A stretch of 64,000 nucleotides of DNA, from contig NZ_CP011519.2 in the NCBI RefSeq assembly GCF_000972785.3, forward strand, positions 62,001 to 126,000, read 5' to 3'. The notes beneath the pieces are model-generated. The model was given only the letters and a program-made list of their open reading frames with translations. It did no database searches and was not told the DNA's origin. Origin of the DNA: Pandoraea oxalativorans. Its GTDB lineage: Bacteria; Pseudomonadota; Gammaproteobacteria; Burkholderiales; Burkholderiaceae. The position numbers and the translations under genes were made by a program. Positions 60,553 to 64,000 of this stretch are shown here, piece after piece (positions within the stretch are counted from its first letter, which is position 1; each line of letters starts with the position of its first letter).

Positions 60553-61085
60553 TTGTAATTACTCCCATTCACCTGACGAGGGCGCCCCGGCGAGCGGCGG
60601 CACGTCTTTGGGCTGCAATTCACATGCCAACCATCGCACGGGGTGCGTGTCGCGCGTCGCGCGGCAGCGGGTTACGCCGAAGAATCAAAGTTTTTCGGCG
60701 TGTCCTCCACGGCGCTGAGCAAACCTCGAGACACGTCTTTATCGTCCCTCACTCTGTTCGGCTGATATGACGCCTCCGGCCCGGGCTCTTCCATCCGGGC
60801 CTGCACGCTTCGCTTGCGCGCGGTCGGCATGCAGTCCTGCCATCTGCCGTCAAGCCATCTTTCCTTGTATGGTTCGAAACACCCAGGGGAGCTCGGCATG
60901 GTTGACGGTTTGCAGGTCTTCTTCAAAGGCGGTGGGCAACTCGCAAGAGTTGTCCGCGGCCGGCCCCCGGTCGACGTGGATGCCGCAGCGATCACGTCAG
61001 CCCCGAGTTCCTCGTTCACGGTTGTTTTGGCAGGGGCGTACAGCCCGTTCTTTCCAAGAGCTGGCGATCACCGTCGCAAGCCCGT
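60553..61085. other. Region without a supported gene before IS110
   Basis: Open frames on both strands are unmatched and none has a convincing start. The plus frame from about 60898 (MVDGLQVFFKGGGQLARVVR) is the most gene-like and could be the remains of a gene cut by the IS110 element, but support is poor. Confidence 0.4.
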
Positions 61086-62192
<1,107 letters not shown>

Positions 62193-62459
62193 CATCCCCT
62201 TGTCCGCGACTGTAGCGCACGGCCCGCTGCCATCAAGGCGCGCCGGGCCGTGTCCTCGGCTGCGCCTGCGGGCCGCACCCACCCTGCGCGTGTTTCCTTG
62301 ACGGCAGCGGGCCGCGCGCTCCTGACCGTCGCGGGCGATGAACTCAGGAAAGACGGCGGCAACAGGCCATCCGGGCTCCTCGTGCCGACCGCACCGAAAC
62401 CCCGAAAAGCGGGCTCCGAATCATGGAATCCGGTAGCGGTGGATCCCACCCCTTTTTGA
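62193..62459 (+). pseudogene. Tail of a gene cut by the IS110 element
   Basis: An open frame enters from the IS edge and ends at 62459: AAIKARRAVSSAAPAGRTHP, ARVSLTAAGRALLTVAGDEL, RKDGGNRPSGLLVPTAPKPR. Pro/Ala-rich. No start or family. It lies 11 bases before the next small gene. Confidence 0.4.
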
Positions 62460-62470
62460 TGGAGGCCGAT

Positions 62471-62602
62471 ATGCCATCGCTCTCACTGCATCACTGGATC
62501 GTCATCCTAAGTTGCGCGTACATGGTATACACGTTCACGCCTTGGGATGGCCGCTACCACTACCGCCGCACCGTCGATTATGGCCACGTCGTGTGGTGCT
62601 GA
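62471..62602 (+). CDS. Small protein with one hydrophobic helix
   Basis: 43 residues: MPSLSLHHWIVILSCAYMVY, TFTPWDGRYHYRRTVDYGHV, VWC. GGAGG lies 6-10 bases before the ATG. One N-terminal membrane-like helix, then a Tyr/His-rich tail. Not recognised. Confidence 0.5.
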   Translation: MPSLSLHHWIVILSCAYMVYTFTPWDGRYHYRRTVDYGHVVWC

Positions 62603-62726
62603 TAGGCAGCGTTCGACGTGCCGACCAAACTCCACACCTGCCCCACCGGGCCATGCGCACTATGCAGGGGTTCGACAATGATATTTGCCTCAATCGTGCC
62701 TTGCGGTTGCTGCCTGGTGATATCAC

Positions 62727-63317
62727 GTGAACGCGATTCCCGAAACCCAACACGATGCCGAAGCGCCCGCCATCGCCGCCGCACCGCTCGAAGCGGCCGC
62801 CCCAACCCAGCACCTGATGCTGGTTCCGCTGTCCCGGCTGCGCTCGCGCCGGTCCAGGCGCAACGTACGCACGACGCCGCGCGTGTCCATAGACGAACTT
62901 GCCGCGAGTATTTTCGCGCGTTGGCTTGCTGCAAAACCTTATCGTGATCGCCGGCGCCGGTGAGCGATACGAAGACGTCGCGGGCGATCGCCGCTTGAGC
63001 GCATTGAAACTGCTGGCGAAGAAAAAGCGCATCCCCGCCGATCACGAAGTGCCGGCCTGCTCGTCGCCGATGCGTCGGCCCGTACCGTAAGCCTTGCCGA
63101 GAACGTGCAGCGCGAGGCCATGCACCCGGCCGACCAGTTCGTCGCCTTCGCCGCATTGGTTAAAGAAGGTCGTCCCGTGGAAGACATTGCCGCTGTTTTC
63201 GGCGTGTCCCCGCTGGTCGTGCCGCGACGCCTGAAACTCGCGAACGTCTCGCCGCGTTTGCTGGCCGACTACCGCAACGACTCGCCGGACGCGCCGACGC
63301 TGGAGCAATTAAATTAA
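62727..63317 (+). pseudogene. ParB/Spo0J-type partition protein, multiply frameshifted
   Basis: Three frames together rebuild the N-terminal two-thirds of a plasmid ParB-domain protein: MLVPLSRLRSRRSRRNVRTT and SIDELAAS; then RVGLLQNLIVIAGAGERYED, VAGDRRLSALKLLAKKKRIP; then SLAENVQREAMHPADQFVAF, VEDIAAVFGVSPLVVPRRLK, LANVSPRLLADYRNDSPDAP. Shifts lie near 62910 and 63055, and the C-terminus is cut at 63317. It is of a different subtype from the parB at 25093 and probably derives from a second replicon. Confidence 0.8.
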
Positions 63318-63333
63318 TGGTGCTGATTAGCTC

Positions 63334-63354
63334 ACCCGGCTTCGGCCGGGTTTT
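63334..63354 (+). terminator. Rho-independent terminator
   Basis: ACCCGGC-TTCG-GCCGGGT followed by TTT: a seven-pair GC stem with a stable TTCG tetraloop and a T-run. It ends transcription after the decayed ParB-like gene. The stretch 63355-63540 has no gene. Confidence 0.85.
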
Positions 63355-63681
63355 AATAGGATGGTCAGCCCGTTCCCCATTCAGTGGACTACGCTGAGTG
63401 GGGTCGCGAGTGGCAACACGTTGTTCGGGTCCCATCCAGCACGCAGCTATGGCGATGCTCGGTCTGACACACACGGTAGACCTCGCAGTAGCGCTCCACG
63501 AAACGCCTTGACAGTACCAGCTTATCAATGTATTGTCGGCGCTGAAAGATTCAAGAAGCTCGATTGCTGATCATCATTTTTCTGCGTCCTCTCCTCTGCG
63601 CGGTATTCGCTGTCCTCTCCTCCTCCTTGAAATTTTTTGCGCTCCGCAACGAGCTTATTACGTTTATTTCAAGGAATTGTC

Positions 63682-63885
63682 ATGGAAACCGGTACTGTTA
63701 AGTGGTTCAACGATAGCAAGGGCTTTGGCTTCATTACGCCGGATGCAGGCGGCGACGATCTGTTCGCTCACTTCTCCGAAGTTCGAGGCGAGGGTTTCAA
63801 AACGCTCGCAGAGAATCAGAAGGTGAGGTACGAGACCAAGCGTGGCCCGAAGGGTTTGCAGGCAGCAAATATCAGCCCGCAATAA
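63682..63885 (+). CDS. CspA-family cold-shock protein
   Basis: 67 residues: [20 protein letters not shown] (RNP1 motif KGFGFI), [14 protein letters not shown] (RNP2-like LFAHF), then [15 protein letters not shown]. Single-stranded RNA/DNA chaperone with the OB fold. ATG 63682 is chosen over an upstream in-frame start because AAGGAA lies 7-12 bases before it and the family begins MxTGTVKWF. The A+T-rich, pyrimidine-rich 5' leader (about 63580-63680) fits the long regulated leaders of cold-shock mRNAs. This is the only obviously core-type gene in the window. Confidence 0.95.
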   Translation: METGTVKWFNDSKGFGFITPDAGGDDLFAHFSEVRGEGFKTLAENQKVRYETKRGPKGLQAANISPQ

Positions 63886-63893
63886 AGTAATTC

Positions 63894-63916
63894 AAGGGCC
63901 GGTACACCGGCCCTTT
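63894..63916 (+). terminator. Rho-independent terminator of the cold-shock gene
   Basis: AAGGGCCGGT-AC-ACCGGCCCTT-T: a ten-pair stem just 8 bases after the stop codon, ending in a short T-run. Confidence 0.85.
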
Positions 63917-64000
63917 GCTTGAATAGCATCCTCGCGGAGCTTTGCGCTCCCGATCTGATCGCACCGTTTCAAGGTGCGCATCGTTTGTCTTCTCGACACG

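Overview
The window is a GC-rich, Burkholderiaceae-type accessory replicon (inference from gene families and codon style), most likely a plasmid or megaplasmid. It carries a complete parA-parB pair, a candidate replication initiator, palindromic partition-like sites and two tyrosine recombinases. Chromosomal housekeeping genes, rRNA and tRNA are absent. The density of broken insertion sequences and the presence of candidate secreted effectors resemble the accessory genomes of host-associated Burkholderia relatives such as the endofungal Mycetohabitans. That assignment is an inference and was not tested by search.

Region by region: 0-7 kb holds IS6, IS3 and IS66 debris around two intact transporter/envelope genes, an amino-acid permease and a GT39 glycosyltransferase. 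7-10 kb holds a fragment of an effector-like gene and an AT-rich 571-residue orphan. 10-17 kb is a stack of transposons: IS3 inside an IS21 remnant, and IS66 split by IS256. 17-18.7 kb is an intact candidate effector with a C-terminal Cys-His-Asp signature. 19-22.6 kb holds an MFS transporter and a PBP4B/YfeW-like serine hydrolase. 23.6-27.8 kb is the maintenance core (parA, parB, two 13-bp palindromes, rep). 28-30.5 kb is a PstI/BsuBI-type restriction-modification pair.

31-40 kb contains the most interesting structure. A gene for a protein of ~20-residue helical repeats is cut by a 6.5-kb Tn3-family transposon. The transposon has long matching inverted repeats and a 5-bp target duplication, and removing it restores the reading frame. 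It carries tnpR, tnpA, an internal third terminal repeat, a 566-residue candidate effector and a relaxase remnant. 40.5-50.6 kb is a conserved-looking plasmid backbone: two integrases, a SRAP peptidase, a MazEF-like toxin-antitoxin, a Pmp3-like membrane peptide, a run of small unknown genes, an HTH protein and a MarR gene with an early stop. 50.9-56.2 kb is a nested insertion, an IS3 holding both an IS256 and an ISL3, each with exact target duplications. 56-64 kb holds gene fragments, several small unknown proteins (including a paralogous pair), an IS110, a decayed second ParB-like gene and an intact cold-shock gene with its terminator.

The intact genes fall into three groups: replicon upkeep (parAB, rep, R-M, mazEF), transport/envelope functions, and candidate host-interaction proteins. 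The rest is a record of repeated transposition and decay. Three IS256 copies with identical 421-residue transposases indicate that some of this activity is recent.
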